Source of the DNA: FEN-1297 sp963787005 | Lineage (GTDB): Bacteria; Bacteroidota; Ignavibacteria; Ignavibacteriales; Ignavibacteriaceae | Direction: 5' to 3' | Length of the DNA: 64,000 nucleotides | Assembly (NCBI GenBank): GCA_963787005.1 | Contig: CAWBBX010000088.1 | Coordinates: 5,254-69,253 of the forward strand | Shown here: piece after piece, positions 19,673-26,865 of the stretch | Position numbering within the stretch: position 1 is the first letter of the stretch | How the letters are laid out: every line of letters starts with the position of its first letter | Translations under genes and position numbers: made by a program | The notes under the pieces: model-generated | Told to the model about the DNA's origin: nothing | Databases searched by the model: none | What the model saw: the letters and a program-made list of their open reading frames with translations, nothing else

Positions 19673-20605
19673 ATGAAATCCTTTAAATACTTACTTTATT
19701 TTTTACCCTTACTAATTTTTATAACGGCGATCTCCCTAAGGCAGCTAAACGAAGGAGCTTTGGGTACGTATTCCAACCCCGTAAAAATTTATTTTACACC
19801 CTCGGTAGACGCCAAAAGAATTTCATTTAACGCGAAATCTTTAACGGATTATCTTCACAAAGTAACAGGATATTACTACAGAACTGCTGTCCCGGCTAGT
19901 TTTGTGGCCGTTGTTGAGGCGTTTGGTTCCAGGAAAGCGGATATTGCCAGCATAAATACGTTCTCCTATTTAATGGCTCACGCAAAGTACGGAGCAGAAG
20001 CCAAACTGAGAATTGTTAGGGAAGGTAATCAGACAACCTACAAGGGACAGTTCATAACAAGGGTCGGCTCGGGAATCGACAGTATAGCGGATATAAACGA
20101 CAGGACTATGGCCTATGTCGATCCTTCTTCCACATCCGGCTATATACTCCCCAAAGCGATTTTGGATAAGCACCACATTAAGCCAAGCGAGACTGTTTTT
20201 GCCATGCGCCACGACAATGTAGTTACAATGGTTTACCAGGGACAGGTGGACGCCGGCGCTACATACTACGCTCCGCCCGATTCCGAGACAGGCGAGATTA
20301 TGGACGCGAGGATGAGGGTTCTTAAACAGTTTCCCGATGTGGCAGAGAAGGTAAAGATTATCGGCTTTACTCAGGATATTCCCAACGACCCGTGGGTCTT
20401 TAGAAAAGATATGCCGGAGGATATGAAAGAGAAAATAATTAACGCGCTCCTGGCTTATGTGAAAACGCCGAAAGGAAAGAAATCGTTGTTCGAGATCTAT
20501 GATATAACAGGTTTAATAAGAACGAAAGATAGTGACTACGACGGTCTTCGCAGACTTCTGGAACAGCAGCATATTTCATTCGAAACCTTGGTAAAGAAAA
20601 AATGA
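19673..20605 (+). CDS. phnD: Phosphate/phosphonate-type ABC transporter substrate-binding protein (PhnD family)
   Basis: 310 residues. A membrane-spanning signal segment (about 5-25) has no lipobox Cys, so the protein is either released or membrane-anchored. The periplasmic-binding fold shows PhnD-family features: YFTPSVDAKR near the N-terminus, the YVDPSSTSGYILP binding loop (about 147-160) and the DVGATYY-like segment DAGATYYAP. PhnD-family proteins bind phosphonates, phosphite or phosphate; the ligand cannot be assigned here. Its stop overlaps the ATPase start by four bases. Confidence 0.85.
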   Translation: MKSFKYLLYFLPLLIFITAISLRQLNEGALGTYSNPVKIYFTPSVDAKRISFNAKSLTDYLHKVTGYYYRTAVPASFVAVVEAFGSRKADIASINTFSYLMAHAKYGAEAKLRIVREGNQTTYKGQFITRVGSGIDSIADINDRTMAYVDPSSTSGYILPKAILDKHHIKPSETVFAMRHDNVVTMVYQGQVDAGATYYAPPDSETGEIMDARMRVLKQFPDVAEKVKIIGFTQDIPNDPWVFRKDMPEDMKEKIINALLAYVKTPKGKKSLFEIYDITGLIRTKDSDYDGLRRLLEQQHISFETLVKKK

Positions 20606-21363
20606 TATTAAAAGTAGAAAATCTTCACAAGATTTATAACAACGGAACGCATGCTCTCAAAGGCGTCAGCTTCGAGGTGCAGGAAGGCGAGTTCCTGGTT
20701 GTGATCGGGCTGAGCGGATCGGGAAAATCGACGATGCTCAGATGCGTCAACAGGCTTATTGAACCTACATCCGGATCGGTTAAATTCCTCGGAAAAGATA
20801 TTACTCATATTAAAGGCGAAGAGCTGAGGAAGGTGAAGACGCAGATCGGAATGGTCTTCCAGCAATTCAATCTTATTAAAAGACGATCGGTCCTTACAAA
20901 CGTAATCTCCGGTAAACTGGGTTCACTCGGAACATTTGAATCACTTTTGGAGAAATACTCCGACGAGGTTTACGAGGAAGCTTACCGCTGCCTGGAAACG
21001 GTGGGAATTAAAGAGAAGGCGAAGATAAGAGCCGATTCTCTGAGCGGCGGACAGCAGCAGAGAGTAGCGATTGCAAGAAGCCTGATGCAGAATCCTAAAA
21101 TGCTTTTAGCCGATGAGCCGGTGGCATCGTTGGATCCCGCTACTTCAAATTCCGTAATGCAGTATTTTGAAAAGATCAACAAGGAACTGGGTACGACGGT
21201 AATCTGCAACCTTCACTTTCTCAGTCTCGTTAGAAGATACGCTACCAGGGTTATTGCCTTAAAAGCAGGAGAGGTTGTGTACGAAGGCAATCCGACCGAT
21301 ATCGACGAAGCTTGGTTTAAAACAATTTACGGCGATGAAGCCGAAGAGGTTGAAATAAGATGA
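20602..21363 (+). CDS. phnC: Phosphonate-type ABC transporter ATP-binding protein
   Basis: 253 residues. ABC ATPase of the PhnC family: Walker A GLSGSGKST (36-44), Q-loop FQQFNL, signature LSGGQQQR (147-154), Walker B LLADEPVASLD and the PhnC-like CNLHF switch region in place of the more usual TH-H. It overlaps the binding-protein gene by four bases and the permease gene by four bases, so the three form one translationally coupled unit. Confidence 0.92.
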   Translation: MILKVENLHKIYNNGTHALKGVSFEVQEGEFLVVIGLSGSGKSTMLRCVNRLIEPTSGSVKFLGKDITHIKGEELRKVKTQIGMVFQQFNLIKRRSVLTNVISGKLGSLGTFESLLEKYSDEVYEEAYRCLETVGIKEKAKIRADSLSGGQQQRVAIARSLMQNPKMLLADEPVASLDPATSNSVMQYFEKINKELGTTVICNLHFLSLVRRYATRVIALKAGEVVYEGNPTDIDEAWFKTIYGDEAEEVEIR

Positions 21364-22436
21364 TTAAAAATCCCGATCTCGAACTGCAGCCCCAGAAACT
21401 TATCGCTAAAAATAAGGAAATAGAGGATAAGTTTAATCTGGTAAAAGCGATTTTGCTCGATATATTTTTCGTCTTTTACAGCCTCCTGGTATTGCAGCGG
21501 GCAATTTATTATAAGTTTATTATGGATCTGCGCGACCTGCCGTTCTCCTGGGGACAGATCGCTGTTCTTTTTGTTATTAGCATCGTCGTCGGTACTAGCT
21601 GGGCGCTGACCAGGACCTCTCTGTCGTGCAAGCTGTTCGGCATCGCCAGGGATGACAAAGTTACAAAATGGACGGTCGAGATATTCGGCTGGTTCCTCTT
21701 TAATATCACCTTTATTGCCGGCTGGATCGTAACAAAGATTTCCATAGTAGGACTCTTCAGCAGCGACGGACTTCAGGGCGCTCAAAGGATTTTCGGCGCG
21801 CTCTTTCAGCCTAACTTCGGTATTTTCGACGACGCTTTATTCGCGATGATCGAGACTATTTACATTGCGCTTATCGCAACATTGATTTCGATTCCCCCGA
21901 CTTTGTTCATCAGCTTTTTTACAGCCAGAAATTTGATGCGCGATAATAAGGTTACATTCGCAATCTATTTTGTCCTCAGACTGATCCTGAATTTCGTCAG
22001 ATCTATAGAGCCTCTTATTTGGGCGATTATTTTTTCGGTTTGGGTCGGTATAGGGCCATTCGCGGGAATGATAGCTCTGCTTGTGCATACCATGGCATCG
22101 AACGCGAAGCTTTATTCCGAAGCTATCGAAAGCATCGAAGAAGGGCCTGTGGAGGCTATTGCCGCAACCGGCGCCAACAGGATCCAGATTGTGTGGCACG
22201 CTGTAGTTCCGCAGATAGTTCTGCCGTTCCTTTCATTCACGATTTACAGATGGGACATCAACGTAAGGATGGCTACCATCATAGGTCTCGTTGGCGGAGG
22301 AGGTATCGGTACAATGCTTATGCAGTACCAGGGACTAGCGCGCTGGCACGAAGTGGGACTTATAGTTTTAATGATCGCTTTTGTTGTCTGGGTGATGGAT
22401 TACATAAGCGCAAGGATAAGGGAAGCAATATATTAA
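21360..22436 (+). CDS. phnE: Phosphonate-type ABC transporter permease (PhnE family)
   Basis: 358 residues, about 90 longer than a minimal PhnE because of an N-terminal extension with additional predicted membrane segments (about 35-130). The binding-protein-dependent permease core follows, with the EAA-type loop EAIAATGANRIQIVWHAVVPQ (around 260-280) that contacts the ATPase. The conserved GGGGIG and YISARIRE C-terminal segments are present. It is the third gene of the phnDCE unit, followed after 103 bases by pstB. Confidence 0.9.
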   Translation: MIKNPDLELQPQKLIAKNKEIEDKFNLVKAILLDIFFVFYSLLVLQRAIYYKFIMDLRDLPFSWGQIAVLFVISIVVGTSWALTRTSLSCKLFGIARDDKVTKWTVEIFGWFLFNITFIAGWIVTKISIVGLFSSDGLQGAQRIFGALFQPNFGIFDDALFAMIETIYIALIATLISIPPTLFISFFTARNLMRDNKVTFAIYFVLRLILNFVRSIEPLIWAIIFSVWVGIGPFAGMIALLVHTMASNAKLYSEAIESIEEGPVEAIAATGANRIQIVWHAVVPQIVLPFLSFTIYRWDINVRMATIIGLVGGGGIGTMLMQYQGLARWHEVGLIVLMIAFVVWVMDYISARIREAIY

Positions 22437-22539
22437 TAGGTAATTATTGCGGCGATCGTATCTGTATATTTACGGCGTCGATTCCTATAAATTAGATTAA
22501 GACAAAAACGATCTTCATTCAGGATTTGAATAAGCCGCT

Positions 22540-23298
22540 ATGAAAGAAACGAAAATATTAACGGAGAATTTGGATCTTTATTACGGCCGCAAGCAGGCCT
22601 TAAAAAAAGTTTCTTTGAATATTCCTTCAAATAAAGTAACCGCATTGATTGGTCCGTCCGGTTGCGGTAAGTCAACCTTCCTCCGGTCCATAAACAGATT
22701 GAACGATTTGATTCCCGGAGTTAGGATAGAGGGAAGCGTTTTGATAGACGGGGTCGATATTTACGGAAGAAAAACGGATGTTGTCCGGTTAAGAAGAAGG
22801 ATCGGGATGGTCTTCCAGAAGGCCAATCTTTTCCCGAAAAGCATATATGAGAATATCATCTACGGGCCGAAGATAAACGGCACGAAGAATAAAAAAGTTC
22901 TTAACGGAATTGTTGAGAGAACCCTAAAGCAGTCGGCCCTGTGGGAAGAGGTTAAAGACAGGCTAAATACTTCGGCGTTAAGCTTATCGGGCGGTCAACA
23001 GCAGCGTCTCTGCATAGCCAGGGCATTGTCGATAGAGCCGGAAGTAATATTGATGGACGAGCCCGCCAGTGCTCTCGATCCTGTCTCCACGGCAAAGGTG
23101 GAAGAACTGATACACGAATTGAAAGAGGAATATACCATAATAATAGTAACCCACAACATGCAGCAGGCCGCAAGGGTGAGTGACAATACTGCTTTCTTTT
23201 TCATGGGGGAAGTAATTGAGTACGACAAAACAACTAAAATATTTACGAACCCGTCGAAGAAACAAACGGAAGATTACCTCAGCGGAAGGTTCGGTTAA
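22540..23298 (+). CDS. pstB: Phosphate ABC transporter ATP-binding protein PstB
   Basis: 252 residues. Walker A GPSGCGKST (38-46), FQKANLFPKSIYENI Q-loop region, signature LSGGQQQR (149-156), Walker B ILMDEPASALDP and the PstB-typical THNMQQAARVSD segment identify the ATPase of the high-affinity phosphate importer. pstS, pstC and pstA are not in the window; instead a phnDCE unit precedes it and phoU follows 12 bases downstream. It may serve Pst subunits encoded elsewhere. Confidence 0.93.
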   Translation: MKETKILTENLDLYYGRKQALKKVSLNIPSNKVTALIGPSGCGKSTFLRSINRLNDLIPGVRIEGSVLIDGVDIYGRKTDVVRLRRRIGMVFQKANLFPKSIYENIIYGPKINGTKNKKVLNGIVERTLKQSALWEEVKDRLNTSALSLSGGQQQRLCIARALSIEPEVILMDEPASALDPVSTAKVEELIHELKEEYTIIIVTHNMQQAARVSDNTAFFFMGEVIEYDKTTKIFTNPSKKQTEDYLSGRFG

Positions 23299-23310
23299 TA
23301 AAGGATCCTA

Positions 23311-24012
23311 ATGGAAAGACAGTTCGATCAGCAGATACAGAAGCTTAAGAAAAAAATATTGAAGATGTGCAGTCTCGTCGATGAACAGGTGGAATTCGCC
23401 ATCAGAGCCGTTCAAACGGAAGACATGGAACTTGCCCAGACAGTTATTGACAGAGATGATAAAGTCGATAAGTACGATGTGAAGATAGATAAGATCTGCC
23501 AGAAAATTATCGCTTTGAACCAGCCCGTGGCTATGGACCTACGTCTCATTATGTCGGCCCTGACTATTAATAATAACCTTGAAAGAATCGGAGACCAGGC
23601 GGTAAACATCTGCGAAAACTTCCAGGTAATGAAATCTAAGCCCGCGTTTATAGACCGGAGCCATTTCAACAAGATGGCCGATATAGTTAAAGAGATGATT
23701 AGGAACGCAATCGACTCGTTCATAAGGAACGATCCTAAGCTGGCCGAGAAAGTAATAAGCACGGATGTTTCACTTGATAAATACAACGTTGAGAATCACC
23801 GGATTCTTATAGAAGTGATGAAAGAGGATGTCGACAATATCGAGCCGGCAGTTGCGCTTCTGGTTATGTCGCGCCAGCTGGAAAGATTGGGCGACCATGC
23901 TACAAACATAGCGGAAGATGTTTTCTTCATAGTCGAAGCGCAAATGATAAAACACAAGTACGAGAAATATATTTTTGCAGATGATAATGAAGACGATGAT
24001 GAGGAAGAATAG
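23311..24012 (+). CDS. phoU: Phosphate signalling/transport regulator PhoU
   Basis: 233 residues, two tandem PhoU helical bundles (about 10-105 and 115-215) with the repeated metal-binding pattern E/DRIGDxAxNI (RIGDQAVNI, RLGDHATNI). PhoU links Pst transport to PhoR/PhoB signalling and limits phosphate uptake. The C-terminal tail is highly acidic (DDNEDDDEEE). It is the last gene after pstB and converges on the TetR gene. Confidence 0.95.
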   Translation: MERQFDQQIQKLKKKILKMCSLVDEQVEFAIRAVQTEDMELAQTVIDRDDKVDKYDVKIDKICQKIIALNQPVAMDLRLIMSALTINNNLERIGDQAVNICENFQVMKSKPAFIDRSHFNKMADIVKEMIRNAIDSFIRNDPKLAEKVISTDVSLDKYNVENHRILIEVMKEDVDNIEPAVALLVMSRQLERLGDHATNIAEDVFFIVEAQMIKHKYEKYIFADDNEDDDEEE

Positions 24013-24035
24013 AACTTTTTTGGTAGTGAGTTCTA
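24010..24035. terminator. Stem-loop shared by the phoU and tetR stop codons
   Basis: The perfect 7-bp arms TAGAACT and AGTTCTA hold the stop codons of phoU (+) and the TetR gene (-) at their outer ends. A run of six T overlaps the first arm and loop. It could act as a weak bidirectional terminator. Confidence 0.35.
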
Positions 24036-24608
24036 GGACAGCAGATTTTCTACGGCCTTGTAGATTATTTCACGTGCGTTTATCGTTCCATCCGGATTTG
24101 ATATCTTATCCAGTTTTGTACCGAATAACATCCCCCAGCTTTGAATCACGAAAAATCCTGGAAGCGACGGATTCATACCGCCCTTCTTTTTATGATATAT
24201 AGAATTGAAAACGAGCTCCATCAGCTTTTCTTCCTCTTTAATAAGAGAGGTTAAAATCTCCGATTCTCTTTCGAAGTGGGTCTCGCCCATAACATGAAGA
24301 ATAGTCTCATATATCAGCTTGTATTTCTGTTGAATGTTTTCCTTGTAAGTAAAATACTCCCCCAGCTTTTCCTTCATCTCTGTAGATTCGTTATCGAAAA
24401 TCAGCTTAACTTCATCCAAAATTTGTTTCGACTCCCATTCGAGAGCAGCATTGTATAGATCTTCTTTTGAGTCGAAATAGTGATAGATGGTCGCTTTGCC
24501 GATACGCAGGTCGCGGGCTATTTCATCCAAAGTAGTCTTACCAATGCCGTGTTTTGCGAACCTTTTTTCGGCTGCCTTGATGATCTGTATTTTGCGTTCT
24601 TTTTCCAA
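24033..24608 (-). CDS. TetR/AcrR family transcriptional regulator
   Basis: 191 residues. The N-terminal helix-turn-helix (about 8-55) is typical of TetR: RFAKHGIGKTTLDEIA...GKATIYHYFDSKEDLY. The C-terminal ligand/dimer domain is not assignable to a ligand. TetR repressors usually control an adjacent efflux or metabolic gene, but here the neighbours are phoU (convergent) and a symporter whose 3' end lies upstream, so the target is not evident. The 317-base gap upstream is AT-rich and must hold its promoter. Confidence 0.9.
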   Translation of the reverse strand: MEKERKIQIIKAAEKRFAKHGIGKTTLDEIARDLRIGKATIYHYFDSKEDLYNAALEWESKQILDEVKLIFDNESTEMKEKLGEYFTYKENIQQKYKLIYETILHVMGETHFERESEILTSLIKEEEKLMELVFNSIYHKKKGGMNPSLPGFFVIQSWGMLFGTKLDKISNPDGTINAREIIYKAVENLLS

Positions 24609-24925
24609 GAAAAATTTCTTAAAGATAATTTAGGTCCTAAGTTTTCATCCTGCCCCTTGTACAGATGTTAATTTACAAAAAATAGGGTATAAAATAGAAT
24701 AATAATATTTAAATAGATTTTTCTCAGTCCATTCATCTAATAGTCCATCCCTTTAATGATGGAAAGCAAAGATAGAATAAAATCAATTTTTAGGAATTTA
24801 TCCTGTTACACACAAAATATTTTATATATAATGTCGGAGTTATCCATTCGATAAAATTTTTGGGGCAATCCAATTCGATTTCTAAGTAAATTTCCCGCTT
24901 TCAAAAAATTATTCTCAGCATATTA
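24609..24925. other. AT-rich gap between the TetR gene and the symporter
   Basis: No ORF or RNA gene seen. It lies upstream of the minus-strand TetR gene and downstream of the minus-strand symporter. A small CCATC/GATGG hairpin sits near 24748-24765; no strong terminator was seen. Confidence 0.5.
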
Positions 24926-26632
24926 TTATGCAGTTAAAGCATTTTTTTTATGATCCATAAAGTAAGACAGTACTAACGAAATTACTATTACCAGTAAGCA
25001 GCCTACAACGTTGTACCATAGAAAAGAAATATTCGTAAAGAAGTAGCAGTACATTACTCCTACTTCGGCAATTAACGCCGCGTAGAAGGTTGCAGTCCCT
25101 TTCGCTTTTTTGAAATAAAAAGCCAGCAGGAAAATTCCCAGAATAGTCCCGTAAAAAAGGGATCCCAAAATATTAACCGCTTCTATAAGTGAACCCAGAT
25201 TGCTGGCGAACTCTGCAAACGCGATCGCGAACAGTCCCCAAAACACCGTTGCCATTTTCGACACTATCAGGTAATGATTATCCGATGCCTCTTTCTTTAT
25301 CATCCTTTTATAAATATCGATGATCGTTGTCGATGCCAGCGAATTTATTTCCGATGAAGTGGAAGACATCGAGGCGGCCAGAACGGCGGCAAGAACCAGT
25401 CCCACTATTCCCGCCGGCAGGAACGACAAAACGAAAGAAAGGAAGATGTAATTAGTATCGTTGCCGTCCGATGCAGGATCGGCTTTTTTAATTAAATCGA
25501 CCGCGGATTCTCTTACTCCTTTTATTGCACTTCGTGTCGATTCGAGTTCCGCCTCTATTTTATCCGTGTTAACTTCCGCGGCATTTCCATCCATCGCCGA
25601 TACAAGGTTATCGAGCTGCATCTTCTTTGAGGAAAATAAATCTTTGTAACGATCCTCAAGTTTTTGATATTCGGCGGAGTAAGTGCTTTGCTTTACTTTC
25701 GCGGTTTCAACGGGATTAAAATAGAGCGGGGGAGCGGTGAATTGGTAAAACACGAACAGCATCGCACCGATAAATAAAATGCCGAACTGCATCGGTATTT
25801 TTACTAATCCGTTTACGAGAAGTCCCAGCCTGCTCTGTGTTACCGACTCGCCGGTGAGGTAGCGCTGAACCTGCGATTGATCGGTGCCGAAGTATGAAAG
25901 CTGAAGAAAGAGTCCGCCGATTATGCCTGACCAGAAACTGTACTTGTTATCCAGGTTGAAAGAAAAATCAATTGCGTTCAGCTTGCCGAGCTTTCCGGCG
26001 ACTTTAACCGAATCGACAAACGAGACGTTCTGAGGTATTAAATGTATTATCATGAAGAAAGCTGCGGTCATGCCGAGAGTAATAATTATCATCTGCTGGA
26101 ACTGTGTCCAGCCTACGGCTTTTGATCCGCCCAGGGCGGTATAAATTATCACAAGACCGCCGATGATCAGGTTTGTCCAGTATAAGTTCCAGCCTAGAAG
26201 GACAGAAAGTATAATTGACGGAGCGAAAATTGTAAGGCCGGCCGCCAGTCCTCTCTGTATTAAAAAAAGTATAGCGGCTAGCGCTCTTGTCTTCAAATCG
26301 AATTTACTCTCGAGATATTCGTACGCGGTATATACTTTTAACCTGTGGTAAATCGGAACGGCGGTAATTGAAAGTATCACCATCGCGATCGGAAGTCCCA
26401 GGTAAAACTGCACGAAGCTCATTCCGTCAACATAAGCCTGGCCCGGAGTGGAGAGGAAGGTAATGGCGCTGGCCTGCGTCGCCATAATGGACAGCGCGAT
26501 CGTATACCAGCGCATGTCGTTATTCGACAGTAAGTATCCTTTGATATTCTTGCTGCCCCGTCCCTTCCAGACACCGTATATCACAATTGATAAAAGTGTA
26601 CCGGCGAGGACGAGCCAATCGAGTGGCTTCAT
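24926..26632 (-). CDS. Sodium:solute symporter (SSS family)
   Basis: 568 residues, about 13-14 membrane helices. The start (DWLVLAGTLLSIVIYGVWKGRGSKNIKGYLLSNNDMRWY) and the SIMATQASAITFLSTPGQAY segment are typical of SSS transporters with the LeuT fold that move sugars, acids or amino acids with Na+. A hydrophilic, probably coiled-coil insert of about 90 residues (about 300-392, KLEDRYKDLF...AELESTRSAI) interrupts the helices, unlike minimal SSS proteins. The substrate is not assignable. The start codon overlaps the stop of a 48-residue membrane protein (ATGA), so the two are translated together. Confidence 0.92.
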   Translation of the reverse strand: MKPLDWLVLAGTLLSIVIYGVWKGRGSKNIKGYLLSNNDMRWYTIALSIMATQASAITFLSTPGQAYVDGMSFVQFYLGLPIAMVILSITAVPIYHRLKVYTAYEYLESKFDLKTRALAAILFLIQRGLAAGLTIFAPSIILSVLLGWNLYWTNLIIGGLVIIYTALGGSKAVGWTQFQQMIIITLGMTAAFFMIIHLIPQNVSFVDSVKVAGKLGKLNAIDFSFNLDNKYSFWSGIIGGLFLQLSYFGTDQSQVQRYLTGESVTQSRLGLLVNGLVKIPMQFGILFIGAMLFVFYQFTAPPLYFNPVETAKVKQSTYSAEYQKLEDRYKDLFSSKKMQLDNLVSAMDGNAAEVNTDKIEAELESTRSAIKGVRESAVDLIKKADPASDGNDTNYIFLSFVLSFLPAGIVGLVLAAVLAASMSSTSSEINSLASTTIIDIYKRMIKKEASDNHYLIVSKMATVFWGLFAIAFAEFASNLGSLIEAVNILGSLFYGTILGIFLLAFYFKKAKGTATFYAALIAEVGVMYCYFFTNISFLWYNVVGCLLVIVISLVLSYFMDHKKNALTA

Positions 26633-26775
26633 TCAAATACTTTTGTAAATATGTAAAAAAGGATTATTAAAAAGAGCAGAGTCCCCAGAACAACGTTGTA
26701 CCAGGCTCTCCAGGATTTGAAGAGCGGAGGCTTCTCCTTTTCGGGCAATTCACTCTTGTTAAAAAATTTATTCAT
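26629..26775 (-). CDS. Small single-helix membrane protein coupled to the symporter
   Basis: A 48-residue ORF read from the sequence. It starts with ATG at 26775, has a charged N-terminus (NKFFNKSELPEKEKPP), a conserved-looking FKSWRAWYNVV segment and one membrane helix (about 28-43), and ends in TGA that overlaps the symporter ATG by the ATGA arrangement. Small partner subunits encoded directly upstream of SSS transporters are known in other subfamilies, so an accessory or assembly role is inferred. I do not recognise the exact family. Confidence 0.7.
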   Translation of the reverse strand: MNKFFNKSELPEKEKPPLFKSWRAWYNVVLGTLLFLIILFYIFTKVFE

Positions 26776-26865
26776 TCCGCATCATCATAAAAATATTTTT
26801 TTAGATAGTGCTGTAACCTTTTTAACGCTAATTGAATACGAGTAATATCAAAAGATATTGTGAAA

